Shown here: positions 27,461-36,032 of the stretch, piece after piece | Numbering within the stretch: position 1 is the stretch's first letter | Layout of the letters: every line of letters begins with the position of its first letter | Assembly (NCBI RefSeq): GCF_900112765.1 | Contig: NZ_FOMZ01000007.1 | Span: 62,001 to 126,000 of the forward strand | Length of the DNA: 64,000 bases | Source of the DNA: Actinopolyspora alba | Lineage (GTDB): Bacteria; Actinomycetota; Actinomycetes; Mycobacteriales; Pseudonocardiaceae | Direction of reading: 5' to 3' | Made by a program: the position numbers and the translations under genes | Notes under the pieces: model-generated | Told to the model about the DNA's origin: nothing | Database searches by the model: none | Seen by the model: the letters and a program-made list of their open reading frames with translations, nothing else

Positions 27461-28516
27461 ATGCCACGCGACAAGTTCGGCCCCACCCGATCCGAGATCA
27501 GCCGCAGAGGTCTGCTCGGTGGTGCGGGATTGTTACTGCTCACGGCCTGTGCTCCCGGCAACGGCGGCGGTTCCGGATCGGGGGCCGGTTCCGGATCCGG
27601 CGCCTTCCCGGTGAGCATCGAGCACAAGCACGGCACCACCGAGATCACCGAGCGTCCCGAGCGTGTGGTCACGGTGGGACTGACCGATCAGGACACCGTT
27701 CTCGCGCTCGGCATCGCCCCGGTGGCCACCCGTGAGTGGTTTGGTGGACAGGACGGCGCGCTGTGGCCCTGGGCCCGGGAGAAACTGGGTGATCGCGAGC
27801 TGCCCGAGGTGCTGGCGCGGCAGGAGCTGGAGTTCGAACGGATCGCGGCACTGGAACCGGACGTGATCATCGGTGTCAATTCCGGACTGAAGAAGCAGGA
27901 GTACGACAAGCTCTCCGCGATCGCCCCCACGGTGGCCCAGCCCGGTGAGTACGCCGATTACGGTGTGCCCTGGCAGGACATGACCAGGATCATCGGTAAG
28001 GCTCTCGGCGAGAGCCGGAAGGCCGATCAACTCGTCACCGACATCGAGGGTGAATTCGAAACGGCCCGTTCGCGGCATCCGGCGTTCGACGGTGCCACCG
28101 GGCTGCTGGCCACATCGATCAGCGGGCAGGCATGGGTCTACGCCGAAGGTCCCGCCCCCAGGCTGTTGCGTTCCCTGGGGCTCCGACTTCCCTCCGCCAC
28201 CGAGAAACTGTTCTCCGGTGAGAACCGGGAGCCCAAGCAGCTCAGCAAGGAGCGTCTCGGACTGCTCGAAGCCGACGTGCTGCTGCTGGGTGTTTACGGC
28301 GCCCCGGAGGACAGCATCGCTCGTAAGCAGGTCTACAAGCAGCTCGACGTCGTCAAGCAGGGCCGGGACATCACCATGCAGCGCCAGACCACGCTCAACG
28401 GGGCGGTGTCCTTCTCCAGTCCGCTCAGCCTGCCCATAGCGCTCGACGGTCTGGTGCCGCGCATGGCGGCGGCGATCGACGGCGATCCGAGCACCAAGGT
28501 GCAGCCGGTGAAGTGA
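27461..28516 (+). CDS. Iron-siderophore ABC transporter substrate-binding lipoprotein
   Basis: A 351-aa exported binding protein of the FecB/FhuD type. A twin-arginine-like SRRGLLGG precedes the hydrophobic core, and the lipobox LLTAC places the lipid-anchored Cys near residue 30. A Gly/Ser linker and the periplasmic-binding fold follow (HGTTEITERPERVVTVGL, then VLARQELEFERIAALEPDVII). The ATG at 27461 has GAGG six bases upstream. An iron box overlaps the promoter, so transcription should rise in iron starvation. No permease or ATPase gene is adjacent; it must use components encoded elsewhere. Confidence 0.92.
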   Translation: MPRDKFGPTRSEISRRGLLGGAGLLLLTACAPGNGGGSGSGAGSGSGAFPVSIEHKHGTTEITERPERVVTVGLTDQDTVLALGIAPVATREWFGGQDGALWPWAREKLGDRELPEVLARQELEFERIAALEPDVIIGVNSGLKKQEYDKLSAIAPTVAQPGEYADYGVPWQDMTRIIGKALGESRKADQLVTDIEGEFETARSRHPAFDGATGLLATSISGQAWVYAEGPAPRLLRSLGLRLPSATEKLFSGENREPKQLSKERLGLLEADVLLLGVYGAPEDSIARKQVYKQLDVVKQGRDITMQRQTTLNGAVSFSSPLSLPIALDGLVPRMAAAIDGDPSTKVQPVK

Positions 28517-28657
28517 TCCCGGTTCGTTCGGACTCGGAACGGACACGGCCGGTGCGTGCGGCGGAGCCGCGGGGAACGTGGCCCGCTGGTGGGCAGCGCC
28601 CCATGCTCGGGGAAGCGGTCGGCCTCGGGAAGCACCCGCCCACGCACCGTCGTACAT

Positions 28658-28675
28658 TTCGCGAGAAATCGACGC
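28658..28675. repeat. Direct repeat copy 1 (TTCGCGAGAAATCGACGC)
   Basis: First of two identical 18-base copies 54 bp apart. In this copy the core ATTTC-GCGA-GAAAT can fold on a GCGA loop, extended by CGTCG/CGACG outside. Confidence 0.9.
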
Positions 28676-28700
28676 ACGCTGGGCCGCACCGCCGCACGGG

Positions 28701-28732
28701 GTGGCGTCAACTTCGCGAGAAATCGACGCCAC
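28701..28732. terminator. Hairpin containing direct repeat copy 2
   Basis: GTGGCGTC (28701-28708) pairs perfectly with GACGCCAC (28725-28732); the loop holds TTC-GCGA-GAA. The second 18-base repeat copy is 28712-28729. It lies between convergent genes (siderophore-binding protein and eda), so a terminator role is plausible, but the repeated core suggests a dispersed element. Confidence 0.6.
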
Positions 28733-28756
28733 CCCCGTCGACGAGGTCCTCCCGGC

Positions 28757-29380
28757 TCAGCCCAGCGCGACCGCCTGACGTGCCAGTGCCTCGACGTGGC
28801 CCCAGTCGCCCTTGACCAGCGCCTCCTTCGGGGCGAGCCAGGAGCCACCGACACAGCGCACGTTGGGCAGCGCCAGGTAACGCCCGGCGTTGTCCGGGGT
28901 GATTCCGCCGGTCGGGCAGAAGGACAGCTCGGGTAGCGGGCTGCTCAGCGACTTGAGGTACGGCACCCCGCCAGCGGGCTCGGCCGGGAAGAACTTCAGC
29001 GCCCGCATCCCGCGTTCGGCCAGTCGCAGCGCTTCCGAAACGGTGCTCACTCCCGGCAGCGCGGGCAGTTCGGTGTCGGCCACCTCGTCCAGCAGCCGGT
29101 CGGTGGTGCCAGGCGTCACCAGGTAACCCGCTCCCGCCCGGGCCGCCTCCTTGGCCTGCCCCGGCTGGGTGATCGTCCCGGCCCCGACCGTGATGCCCTC
29201 GACCTCGCCGTTGATCCGCTCGATCGCCTCCAGCGCGACCGGGGTGCGGAGGGTGACTTCGACGGTGCGGATGCCGCCCCGCTGCAGCGCCTGGGCGAGT
29301 GGGACGGCGTGGGCCGCGTCGTCGAGTACGACGACGGGGATGACCGGGCTGATATCGAGGATGTCGGTTGCGGCTCGCAT
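28757..29380 (-). CDS. eda: 2-keto-3-deoxy-6-phosphogluconate aldolase
   Basis: The second Entner-Doudoroff enzyme, splitting KDPG to pyruvate and glyceraldehyde 3-phosphate. The 207-aa class I aldolase has E41 in VEVTLRT and the Schiff-base K129 in [10 protein letters not shown], plus the CPTGGI phosphate-binding loop. The ATG at 29380 gives the standard length. It follows edd by 22 bp on the same strand, so the two form an operon. The same enzyme class can also act on 4-hydroxy-2-oxoglutarate. Confidence 0.95.
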   Translation of the reverse strand: MRAATDILDISPVIPVVVLDDAAHAVPLAQALQRGGIRTVEVTLRTPVALEAIERINGEVEGITVGAGTITQPGQAKEAARAGAGYLVTPGTTDRLLDEVADTELPALPGVSTVSEALRLAERGMRALKFFPAEPAGGVPYLKSLSSPLPELSFCPTGGITPDNAGRYLALPNVRCVGGSWLAPKEALVKGDWGHVEALARQAVALG

Positions 29381-29402
29381 CGTGGAATCCGTTCGTGCTG
29401 GC

Positions 29403-31274
29403 TCAGGCGGAGATTTCGTCGCGGGACTGCTGTTGTGCCTGCGTCTGCTGTTCCGGCGTGGGGAAGACGCTGGCACCCTGGTCTGCCCTGCCGACCGCTT
29501 GCCGGAAGGTGGCGAACAGTTCGCGTCCCGTGCCGAACTGGTGCAGTGCCGCCGGTGCGGCGGGCTCCCGTGCGGCGAGCTCGTCGTCGGGAACGAGCGC
29601 CTCCAGGGTGCCCTGTTCGCCGTCGACCCGGAGCACGTCACCGTCGCGGAGTCTCGCCAGCCGACCTCCCGCACTGGCCTCGGGGGTCACCTGGATCGCG
29701 GAGGGGATCTTGCCGGAGGCACCGGACATGCGCCCGTCGGTGACCAGCGCCACCTGGTGACCCCGGTCCTGCAGCACGCCGAGGCCGGGGCTGAGCCCGT
29801 GCAGCTCGGGCATCCCGTTGGCCTGCGGTCCCTGGTTGCGCACGACCACCACGACGTCGCGGTTGAGTTCGTCGGCCTGGAACGCGGCCTTGAACTGCTC
29901 CTGGTCGTCGAATATCCGTGCCTGGGCCGTCACGGAACGGTGCTGCTGCTTGACGGCCGAGACCTTCATGACCGAGCGCCCCAGGTTGCCCTCCAGCACT
30001 CGCAGGCCGCCCTCGGTGTCGAACGGCTCGGAGACGCCGCGCAACACGCTGGTGTCCAGACTCCGCCCGGGGCCTTCCCGCCAGACCAGTTCCCCGTCCT
30101 CCAGGAAGGGCTGTTCGCGGTAGCGCTCCAACCCGTCACCGGCGACGGTTCGCACGTCCGGGTGCACCAGCCCCGCCTCGAGCAGTTCGGACACCAGGGT
30201 CTGCACTCCTCCCGCCGCGGTGAAGTGGTTGATGTCGGCGGAACCGTTGGGGTAGACGCTGCCGAGCAGCGGCACCACCGAGGAAAGATCGGAGAAATCG
30301 TCCCAGGTCAGCTGGATCCCAGCGGCCGAGGCCACCGCGGGCAGGTGCATCGTGTGGTTGGTGGAACCGCCGGTGGCCAGCAGCGCGACGACACCGTTGA
30401 CGATGGCGCGCTCGTCGATGATCTCCCCGATCGAGGGGGCTTCCTCGGACTTCGCGGCCCGGACCGCGTTTCGGGCCGCTTCCTCGGTCAGTGCCCTGCG
30501 CAGCGGTGTGCCCGGAGGCACGAAGGTGGAGCCCGGCAGGTGCAGCCCCATCATCTCCACGACGAGCTGGTTGGAGTTCGCCGTGCCGTAGAACGTGCAG
30601 GTGCCGGGGGAGTGGTAGGAGGCGGACTCCGCCTCCAGCAGTTCCTCCCGAGTGGCCTTGCCCTCGGCGAACAGCTGCCTGATCCGGCTCTTCTCCCCGT
30701 TGGGGAGTCCGGAGGGCATCGGACCGGCCGGTACCAGTGTGATCGGCAGGTGCCCGAAGGTAAGTCCGCCGATCAGCAAGCCGGGCACGATCTTGTCGCA
30801 GATCCCCAGCAGCAGCGCGGAGTCGAACATCTCGTGCGACAGCGCCACACCGGTCGCCATCGCGATCACGTCACGGGAGAACATGGAGAGTTCCATCCCG
30901 TCACGTCCCTGCGTGATGCCGTCGCACATGGCGGGAACGCCGCCCGCGAACTGTGCGACGCCGCCCTCGTGGCGGGCGGCCTCCTTGATCCAGTCCGGGA
31001 ACTCGGCGTAGGGCTTGTGCGCGGAGAGCATGTCGTTGTACGCCGAAACGATCGCCACACCCGGACGTACGAGTCCCTTCACGGACTCGCGATCGGTGCC
31101 GCTGATGGCGGCGAAACCGTGGGCGAGGTTGCTGCAGGCCATGTTCGCCCTGGCGGGTTCGGTGCGTTTCGCGGCGCGAATCCGTTCCAGGTATTCGCGG
31201 CGCGTCGCGGAGCTGCGCTCGGCGATACGTTCGGTAACTTCGCGGACTACCGGATGCACGCTTGTCGGTGTCAC
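29403..31274 (-). CDS. edd: 6-phosphogluconate dehydratase
   Basis: Dehydrates 6-phosphogluconate to KDPG, the first committed Entner-Doudoroff step. The 623-aa protein belongs to the IlvD/Edd family; iron-sulphur cysteines are in [17 protein letters not shown] and GICDKIVPG. The [10 protein letters not shown] and [10 protein letters not shown] blocks separate Edd from dihydroxyacid dehydratases. The GTG start at 31274 has GGGAGG six bases upstream; an ATG four bases further upstream is out of frame. It is co-transcribed with eda. No zwf or gluconate kinase gene is in the window. Confidence 0.95.
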   Translation of the reverse strand: MTPTSVHPVVREVTERIAERSSATRREYLERIRAAKRTEPARANMACSNLAHGFAAISGTDRESVKGLVRPGVAIVSAYNDMLSAHKPYAEFPDWIKEAARHEGGVAQFAGGVPAMCDGITQGRDGMELSMFSRDVIAMATGVALSHEMFDSALLLGICDKIVPGLLIGGLTFGHLPITLVPAGPMPSGLPNGEKSRIRQLFAEGKATREELLEAESASYHSPGTCTFYGTANSNQLVVEMMGLHLPGSTFVPPGTPLRRALTEEAARNAVRAAKSEEAPSIGEIIDERAIVNGVVALLATGGSTNHTMHLPAVASAAGIQLTWDDFSDLSSVVPLLGSVYPNGSADINHFTAAGGVQTLVSELLEAGLVHPDVRTVAGDGLERYREQPFLEDGELVWREGPGRSLDTSVLRGVSEPFDTEGGLRVLEGNLGRSVMKVSAVKQQHRSVTAQARIFDDQEQFKAAFQADELNRDVVVVVRNQGPQANGMPELHGLSPGLGVLQDRGHQVALVTDGRMSGASGKIPSAIQVTPEASAGGRLARLRDGDVLRVDGEQGTLEALVPDDELAAREPAAPAALHQFGTGRELFATFRQAVGRADQGASVFPTPEQQTQAQQQSRDEISA

Positions 31275-31468
31275 TCATCGCCTCCCGGTGCGTACGGGGG
31301 TGCGGTACGGGCGGGCGACGACATTGGCGCCTCGATTAGTATGAACCGGTTGCGGACCTTATCCGGTGTTAACCACGTATCACAACCGATCCAGTCGGCC
31401 ACGAGCCTACAGCAATGTTCTCCGAGGCAGGTGGACACCGAGTGACGAGCGGGACGAGGATTACGTGC

Positions 31469-32125
31469 ATGTGGCTACGAGCGGTACCCCGTGCGGTGCT
31501 CGGACTGGTTCTCGTGTCGTTGCTCTCGGCCTGTGCGAGCACCGAGGGTGAGCGGGGAGCCGCCGTGCTTCCGCCCGAGCAGCGCGGTGCCGAGTCGTCC
31601 GCCGGGGCTGCGACCTCGGCGACGACGCCGAGCGGGGGCGCGCGGCTGCCGGGCTCGCCCGCCCTCTCCGAGATCCGGCGACGCGGCGAACTGCTCGTGG
31701 GCGTGCCCAACGACTCGGCGGACTTCCTGCGCCGAACCGACGGGGAATATCGCGGTTTCGACGTCCGGATGGCCGGCCTGCTGGCCGAGGGGGTGGGGCT
31801 GGATTCCGCCTCCGACGTCGCGTTCCGCAGACTGCCCGCCTCGCTGCGGACCGGAGCCCTCGCACGCGGCAGCGTGGATGTGCTGCTCGGCGGGTTCGAC
31901 CGGAAGGCGGACGGAGTGACCGTGGTGGCCCCCTACGTCGTCACCGGCCCCGAGTCACGGCCCGTGGAACGGTTGGTCGGAATCGCCGAGGGCGACGCGA
32001 GGTTCCGCGATCGGTTGCGTGCGGTTCTCGACGCCGCGATCGCCGACGGGCGCTGGGCAGCGGCTGCGGACGAGACGCTGCGCGACAGGCGTCCCGAAGC
32101 TCGGGTCCCCGAGCTCTCCGGCTGA
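31469..32125 (+). CDS. Shortened family 3 solute-binding lipoprotein
   Basis: A 218-aa lipoprotein with a signal ending in LLSAC. The N-terminal lobe of a polar amino-acid binding protein is clear (EIRRRGELLVGVPND, then YRGFDVRMAGLLAEGVG and LARGSVDVLLGGFD), as is the final helix (VLDAAIADGRW). Most of the second lobe, about 80-90 residues between APYVVTG and the last helix, is missing compared with GlnH/GluB proteins, so a normal two-lobe cleft cannot form. There is no frameshift. The ATG at 31469 has GAGG upstream; GTG 31442 is an alternative. It is convergent with gluD. Confidence 0.8.
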   Translation: MWLRAVPRAVLGLVLVSLLSACASTEGERGAAVLPPEQRGAESSAGAATSATTPSGGARLPGSPALSEIRRRGELLVGVPNDSADFLRRTDGEYRGFDVRMAGLLAEGVGLDSASDVAFRRLPASLRTGALARGSVDVLLGGFDRKADGVTVVAPYVVTGPESRPVERLVGIAEGDARFRDRLRAVLDAAIADGRWAAAADETLRDRRPEARVPELSG

Positions 32126-32216
32126 AACGTTCGGCGGCGATCTCCCGTGGTTCGCACGGGCCGGTAGATCCGACGGATTCCGCCACCTCGCCGGTGCTCG
32201 GGAGCGATTGTCGAGG

Positions 32217-32244
32217 GTGGGGCACGGCCGCGGCCGTGCCCCAC
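32217..32244. terminator. 28-bp perfect palindrome between convergent genes
   Basis: GTGGGGCACGGCCG is followed directly by its reverse complement, 22 bp before the gluD stop. It is a likely bidirectional terminator for the lipoprotein gene and the glu operon. Confidence 0.8.
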
Positions 32245-32265
32245 GGTCCTCCGGTCGGAATCGAC

Positions 32266-33132
32266 TCAGTCCCCGGTGGTGGCGGCGCTTTCCGGCTCCG
32301 CGGTCGCCGACGACTTGCGGCCACGGCTCAACCTGCGCTCGGTGTACACCGCGAGCTTGCTCAGCGTGTAGTTGATGACGATGAAGATCAACGCGATGAA
32401 CAGGTACAGCTGGATGGGATTGCCGAGGTTCTCGATGGCCGTCTCACCCCGCTGCACGAACTCGGGATAGCTGATCGTGAAGCCGAGCGAGGTGTCCTTG
32501 AGAACCACCACCAGCTGGCTGATCAGCGCGGGCAGCATGGCCCGGAACGCCTGCGGCAGCAGCACGTTGAACATGACCTGGCCGCGGCGCATCCCCACGG
32601 CGTAGGCCGCCTCGCTCTGCCCCTTGGGCAGCGAGTCGATCCCCGCACGCACGATCTCGGCGATGATCACGCAGTTGTACGCGGTCAGTCCGATGACCAG
32701 TGACCACATCACCGGCAGGTCCAGCCCCATCACCGGCAGCGCCTGGTAGGCGAAGAAGATCAGCACGACCACCGGGGTGCCGCGCAGCAGCTCGATCACC
32801 CCGACCACGGCCCAGCGGTACCAAGCCGCTGCCGTCACCCTGGTCAGCGCGAGGACCGTGCCGATCACCAGTGAGAACAGGATGGACCAACCGGCCGCCA
32901 GCAGCGTGTTGCCCAACCCCTTGCCGAGCAGGGTCCACAGTGGGGTGAAGCTCTCGTTGGTGGGGTCGATCAGCGGACCCCACTTCTCGTAGGTGAACTC
33001 ACCGCCCTGCGCCAGTCGGTAGATCACCCAGCCGAAGACGGCGAGCAGCACGAGACCGGTGATCACGCTCGCGTATCGGGCGCGGAGCCTGGCACGTGGT
33101 CCGGGAGCCTCGTAGAGCACGGAGTCGCTCAT
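32266..33132 (-). CDS. gluD: Glutamate-type ABC transporter permease GluD
   Basis: A 288-aa inner-membrane permease of the His/Glu/Gln/Arg family. An N-terminal TM helix (VITGLVLLAVFGWVIY) is followed by the permease core and the cytoplasmic EAA-like loop, SLPKGQSEAAYAVGM, which docks the ATPase. Its ATG overlaps the stop of gluC by four bases (ATGA), so the two are translationally coupled. Last gene of the gluABCD operon. Substrate assignment rests on the operon type and similarity to gluABCD of other actinobacteria. Confidence 0.92.
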   Translation of the reverse strand: MSDSVLYEAPGPRARLRARYASVITGLVLLAVFGWVIYRLAQGGEFTYEKWGPLIDPTNESFTPLWTLLGKGLGNTLLAAGWSILFSLVIGTVLALTRVTAAAWYRWAVVGVIELLRGTPVVVLIFFAYQALPVMGLDLPVMWSLVIGLTAYNCVIIAEIVRAGIDSLPKGQSEAAYAVGMRRGQVMFNVLLPQAFRAMLPALISQLVVVLKDTSLGFTISYPEFVQRGETAIENLGNPIQLYLFIALIFIVINYTLSKLAVYTERRLSRGRKSSATAEPESAATTGD

Positions 33133-33779
33133 CGTGCGATCGCCACCTTCCGTTCCACGTAACCCAGCAGCAGTCCGGCCGGGATGGTGATGATCAGATA
33201 GCCCAGCGCCACACCAAGCAGTACCGGGATGATCTCCTCACCCTGGGCGGAGGACTGCCGGATCCCCACCGCGTAGAGATCGCCACCGATTCCGAACGCC
33301 CCCGCGATCGCGGAGTTCTTGATCATCGCGATCATCACGCTGCCCAGCGGGGGGACGATGCTGCGCACCGCCTGCGGCAGGATCACCAGCCGCAGGGTCT
33401 GCCCGAAACCGAGGCCCACGGAGCGAGCGGCCTCCGCCTGGCCCGGTGAGACGGCGTTGATGCCACTGCGGATCGCCTCGCAGACGAATGCCGAGGTGTA
33501 CAGCGCGAGCCCGATGGTGCCGAACACGAAGTACGAGGCGTTGATCCCCAGTGCCGGGATGCCGAACGCCATGAAGAACAGCACCACGGCCAGCGGGCAG
33601 TTCCGGAACACCGTCACCCAGGCGGTGCCGAACGCACGCAGCGGGGTGAGCGGGGCGACGCGGCAACCCGCGATGAAAGTGCCCACCACAAGGGTCAGCA
33701 GGCCCGCGTAGAGGCAGATCTGCAGCGTCGTGCCCAGCCCCCGCAGATACAGATGATAGTTGTCGATAAGGACTTGCAC
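33129..33779 (-). CDS. gluC: Glutamate-type ABC transporter permease GluC
   Basis: A 216-aa permease with five predicted TM helices, starting LRGLGTTLQICLYAGLLTL. The ATPase-docking loop is AVSPGQAEAARSVGLG near residue 115. The GTG start at 33779 has GGAG six bases upstream. It pairs with GluD as the heterodimeric membrane channel. A stable hairpin precedes it in the gluB-gluC gap, which may lower permease expression relative to the binding protein. Confidence 0.92.
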   Translation of the reverse strand: MQVLIDNYHLYLRGLGTTLQICLYAGLLTLVVGTFIAGCRVAPLTPLRAFGTAWVTVFRNCPLAVVLFFMAFGIPALGINASYFVFGTIGLALYTSAFVCEAIRSGINAVSPGQAEAARSVGLGFGQTLRLVILPQAVRSIVPPLGSVMIAMIKNSAIAGAFGIGGDLYAVGIRQSSAQGEEIIPVLLGVALGYLIITIPAGLLLGYVERKVAIAR

Positions 33780-33800
33780 GGTTCACTCCAGCGAGCTGAA

Positions 33801-33829
33801 AGGGGGCACCGGGATCGCCGGTGCCCCCT
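33801..33829. promoter_or_regulatory. Intercistronic hairpin gluB-gluC
   Basis: A perfect 12-bp stem (AGGGGGCACCGG with its complement) around a GATCG loop, between the gluB stop and gluC start. Such hairpins after binding-protein genes stabilise the upstream mRNA or partly terminate transcription, giving excess binding protein. Confidence 0.7.
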
Positions 33830-33847
33830 CACACAGACGGGTTGGGC

Positions 33848-34735
33848 TCAGCCGCAGGACTGCAGCTCGGGCAGTTCCGGTGTCTTCTCCGAAACCTTGC
33901 CCGCGGTGGAGTTCCAGGCCTCCTGGTAGGTGCCGTTCTCGGCGGCGGTACGCAGGCTTTCGTTGATGAACTGGCAGAAGTCGGTGTCGCCCTTGGCGAT
34001 CCCGATGCCGTAGGGCTCCTCGCTGAAGGTGTTGCCGACCACCTTGAACTTGTTCTCGCTCTCGCTGACCAGGCCCATCAGGATCGAGTTGTCCGTGGTG
34101 ACCGCCTGCGCCTGGCCGTTGCGCAGCGCGTCCGCGCACTTCGAGTAGGTGTCGAACAGCACCAGCCGCGAGGGGTCGATGTACTCGCGGATCCGCTCGG
34201 AAGGCGTGGAGCCCCGGGCCGAGCACACCTTGGCGTCGCTGTCGCGCAGCGACTCCGGGCCGGTGATCGAGTTGTTGTCCTGCTTGACCATCAGGTCCTG
34301 GCCGGCCTCGTAGTACGGCCCGGCGAAGGTGACCCGCTCGGCGCGTTTGTCGTTGATCGTGTACGTGGCCACGACCATGTCGACCTTGCCCTGCTCGATG
34401 TAGAGCTCGCGGTTCTTGCTCGGCGTTTCCTTCCAGTTGATCTTGTCAGCCGGAATGCCGAGCTTGCCCGCGATGATCTCGCCGATGGCGACGTCGAAGC
34501 CCTGCATCTCGCCGTTGAGGTTCTCCAGCCCGAACAGCGGCTGGTCCTTCTTGGTCCCGATGGTGATCTCGCCGGAGTCGGCGTATTCGGCCATCGTGGT
34601 GCCCTGCTCGAACGAGGGGTTCTCGGCGACGGGGGCGGAGAAGCCCTCCTCGGAGCTCGAACCGCTGCCACAGGCGCTGAGCAGCAGGCCCATCGACGCC
34701 GCGATCGCCGCGGCGGTCAGCTTGCCGTTACGCAT
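33848..34735 (-). CDS. gluB: Glutamate-type ABC transporter binding lipoprotein GluB
   Basis: A 295-aa family 3 solute-binding protein. The signal peptide ends in the lipobox LLSAC; Cys near residue 22 is the lipid anchor, followed by a Ser-rich linker. GLENLNGEMQGFDVAIGE and FAGPYYEAGQDLMV mark the first lobe and hinge; two further Cys (KVCSARG, YSKCADAL) may pair. The ATG at 34735 has GGAAGGG upstream. It is full length, in contrast to the shortened relative at 31469-32125. Confidence 0.93.
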   Translation of the reverse strand: MRNGKLTAAAIAASMGLLLSACGSGSSSEEGFSAPVAENPSFEQGTTMAEYADSGEITIGTKKDQPLFGLENLNGEMQGFDVAIGEIIAGKLGIPADKINWKETPSKNRELYIEQGKVDMVVATYTINDKRAERVTFAGPYYEAGQDLMVKQDNNSITGPESLRDSDAKVCSARGSTPSERIREYIDPSRLVLFDTYSKCADALRNGQAQAVTTDNSILMGLVSESENKFKVVGNTFSEEPYGIGIAKGDTDFCQFINESLRTAAENGTYQEAWNSTAGKVSEKTPELPELQSCG

Positions 34736-34792
34736 GGGTGTCCCTTCCAGTGGTGGTCGTGGAACCGATCGGCATCCGGGTGCGAACCGGAT

Positions 34793-35548
34793 CTAGTGAG
34801 TGAGGATCTTGCCCAGGAAGTCCTTGGCGCGTTCCGACTCGGGCGAGTCGAAGAAGGTCTCGGGGGAGGTGTCCTCGACGACCTCACCGTCGGCCATGAA
34901 CAGCACCCGGTGTGCGGCGCGGCGGGCGAATCCCATCTCGTGACTGACCACCAGCATCGTCATGCCCTCTTCGGCGAGCCCCGCCATCACTTCGAGCACC
35001 TCGTTGACCATCTCCGGGTCGAGTGCCGAGGTCGGCTCGTCGAAGAGCATCACCTTGGGCCGCATGGCCAGTGCCCGTGCGATCGCCGCGCGCTGTTGTT
35101 GCCCGCCGGAGAGCTGCGCGGGGTACTTCTCCGCCTGGTCGGCGATCCCCACCCGGCGCAGCAGCCGCATGCCCTCTTCGCGTGCCTCGTCCTTGCCGAG
35201 CTTTCGGACCTTGATCGGTCCCAGCGTGACGTTGTCGATGATGCTCTTGTGCGCGAACAGGTTGAACTGCTGGAACACCATTCCGACATCCGCCCTGAGC
35301 TCGGCGAGCGCGCGCCCCTCCTCGGGGAGCGGCACTCCGTCGACGGCGACAGCGCCCGAATCGATCGTTTCCAGCCGATTGAGTACTCGGCAGAGGGTGG
35401 ACTTGCCCGAACCGGAGGGTCCGAGAACCACCACGACCTGACCACGGGGGATTTCAAGGTTGATGTCCTTGAGCACGTGCAGTGATCCGAAGTACTTGTC
35501 GACCGCGGACACCCGGATCATCGGCGTATCCGTGGAAACTTCGGTCAT
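34793..35548 (-). CDS. gluA: Glutamate-type ABC transporter ATPase GluA
   Basis: A 251-aa ATP-binding subunit. Walker A is GPSGSGKST near residue 42, the Q-loop VFQQFNLF, the ABC signature LSGGQQQR, Walker [13 protein letters not shown] and the switch His in VVSHEMG. The ATG at 35548 follows TGGAGATCGA and is preferred to an upstream in-frame ATG at 35581. First gene of gluABCD; the order A-B-C-D matches Corynebacterium and Streptomyces, where a glu operon also lies between recAX and miaB (recalled synteny). Confidence 0.93.
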   Translation of the reverse strand: MTEVSTDTPMIRVSAVDKYFGSLHVLKDINLEIPRGQVVVVLGPSGSGKSTLCRVLNRLETIDSGAVAVDGVPLPEEGRALAELRADVGMVFQQFNLFAHKSIIDNVTLGPIKVRKLGKDEAREEGMRLLRRVGIADQAEKYPAQLSGGQQQRAAIARALAMRPKVMLFDEPTSALDPEMVNEVLEVMAGLAEEGMTMLVVSHEMGFARRAAHRVLFMADGEVVEDTSPETFFDSPESERAKDFLGKILTH

Positions 35549-36032
35549 TCGATCTCCAGATCGGTCGGAAACGGCGGACACGATGAGGGCAACCTAAGGC
35601 GCATGAAGCCGTTGAGTCCAGCACCGATCGGTCGACTGATGTTGCGACTCGATTACATTCACCGTTTTCGGGGTGTTGTGCGGGCGTCGAACGCGTCGAC
35701 GGGTCGACCCGACACGGAATGTGTCCGTGCTCCGTGGTCGGGAGGTGGTCGGTCCGGCACGGACGGGTGCACCCGGTGAGTTCGGTGCCGGTCGGTTCCG
35801 GCGGCCGTACCGCTTCACCGGTGCCGATCCACGGGTGCCGATACGGTTCCCGGTCGCGGGCCGCGGCGGTTCCCGCGGACGGGGGCGGAGCGCGTTCCGA
35901 GCTCGCCACCACTGTTCGACGAGCAGGAGCGCGGACCCGGTGACCTGGACCGCGGCCTCGGGTCGCCCCGGTCGACGCCCTCGGTTCCCGTACCACGAAT
36001 GAGTGCTTTCCACCAGGGGATATGGTGGGAGC
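35549..36032. other. 484-bp divergent intergenic region
   Basis: Separates gluA (minus) from miaB (plus) and should contain both promoters. AACCTAA at 35591-35597 is half of an iron box, without the other half. The GC-rich remainder shows no convincing gene. Confidence 0.5.

Noticed and set aside
29151-31445. A 764-codon open frame opposite edd/eda
   Set aside because: Antisense shadow of edd and eda; composition is typical of reverse-frame reading in high-GC DNA.
35591-35597. Half iron box upstream of gluA
   Set aside because: Only AACCTAA matches; the other half shows no similarity to the consensus, so chance is more likely.
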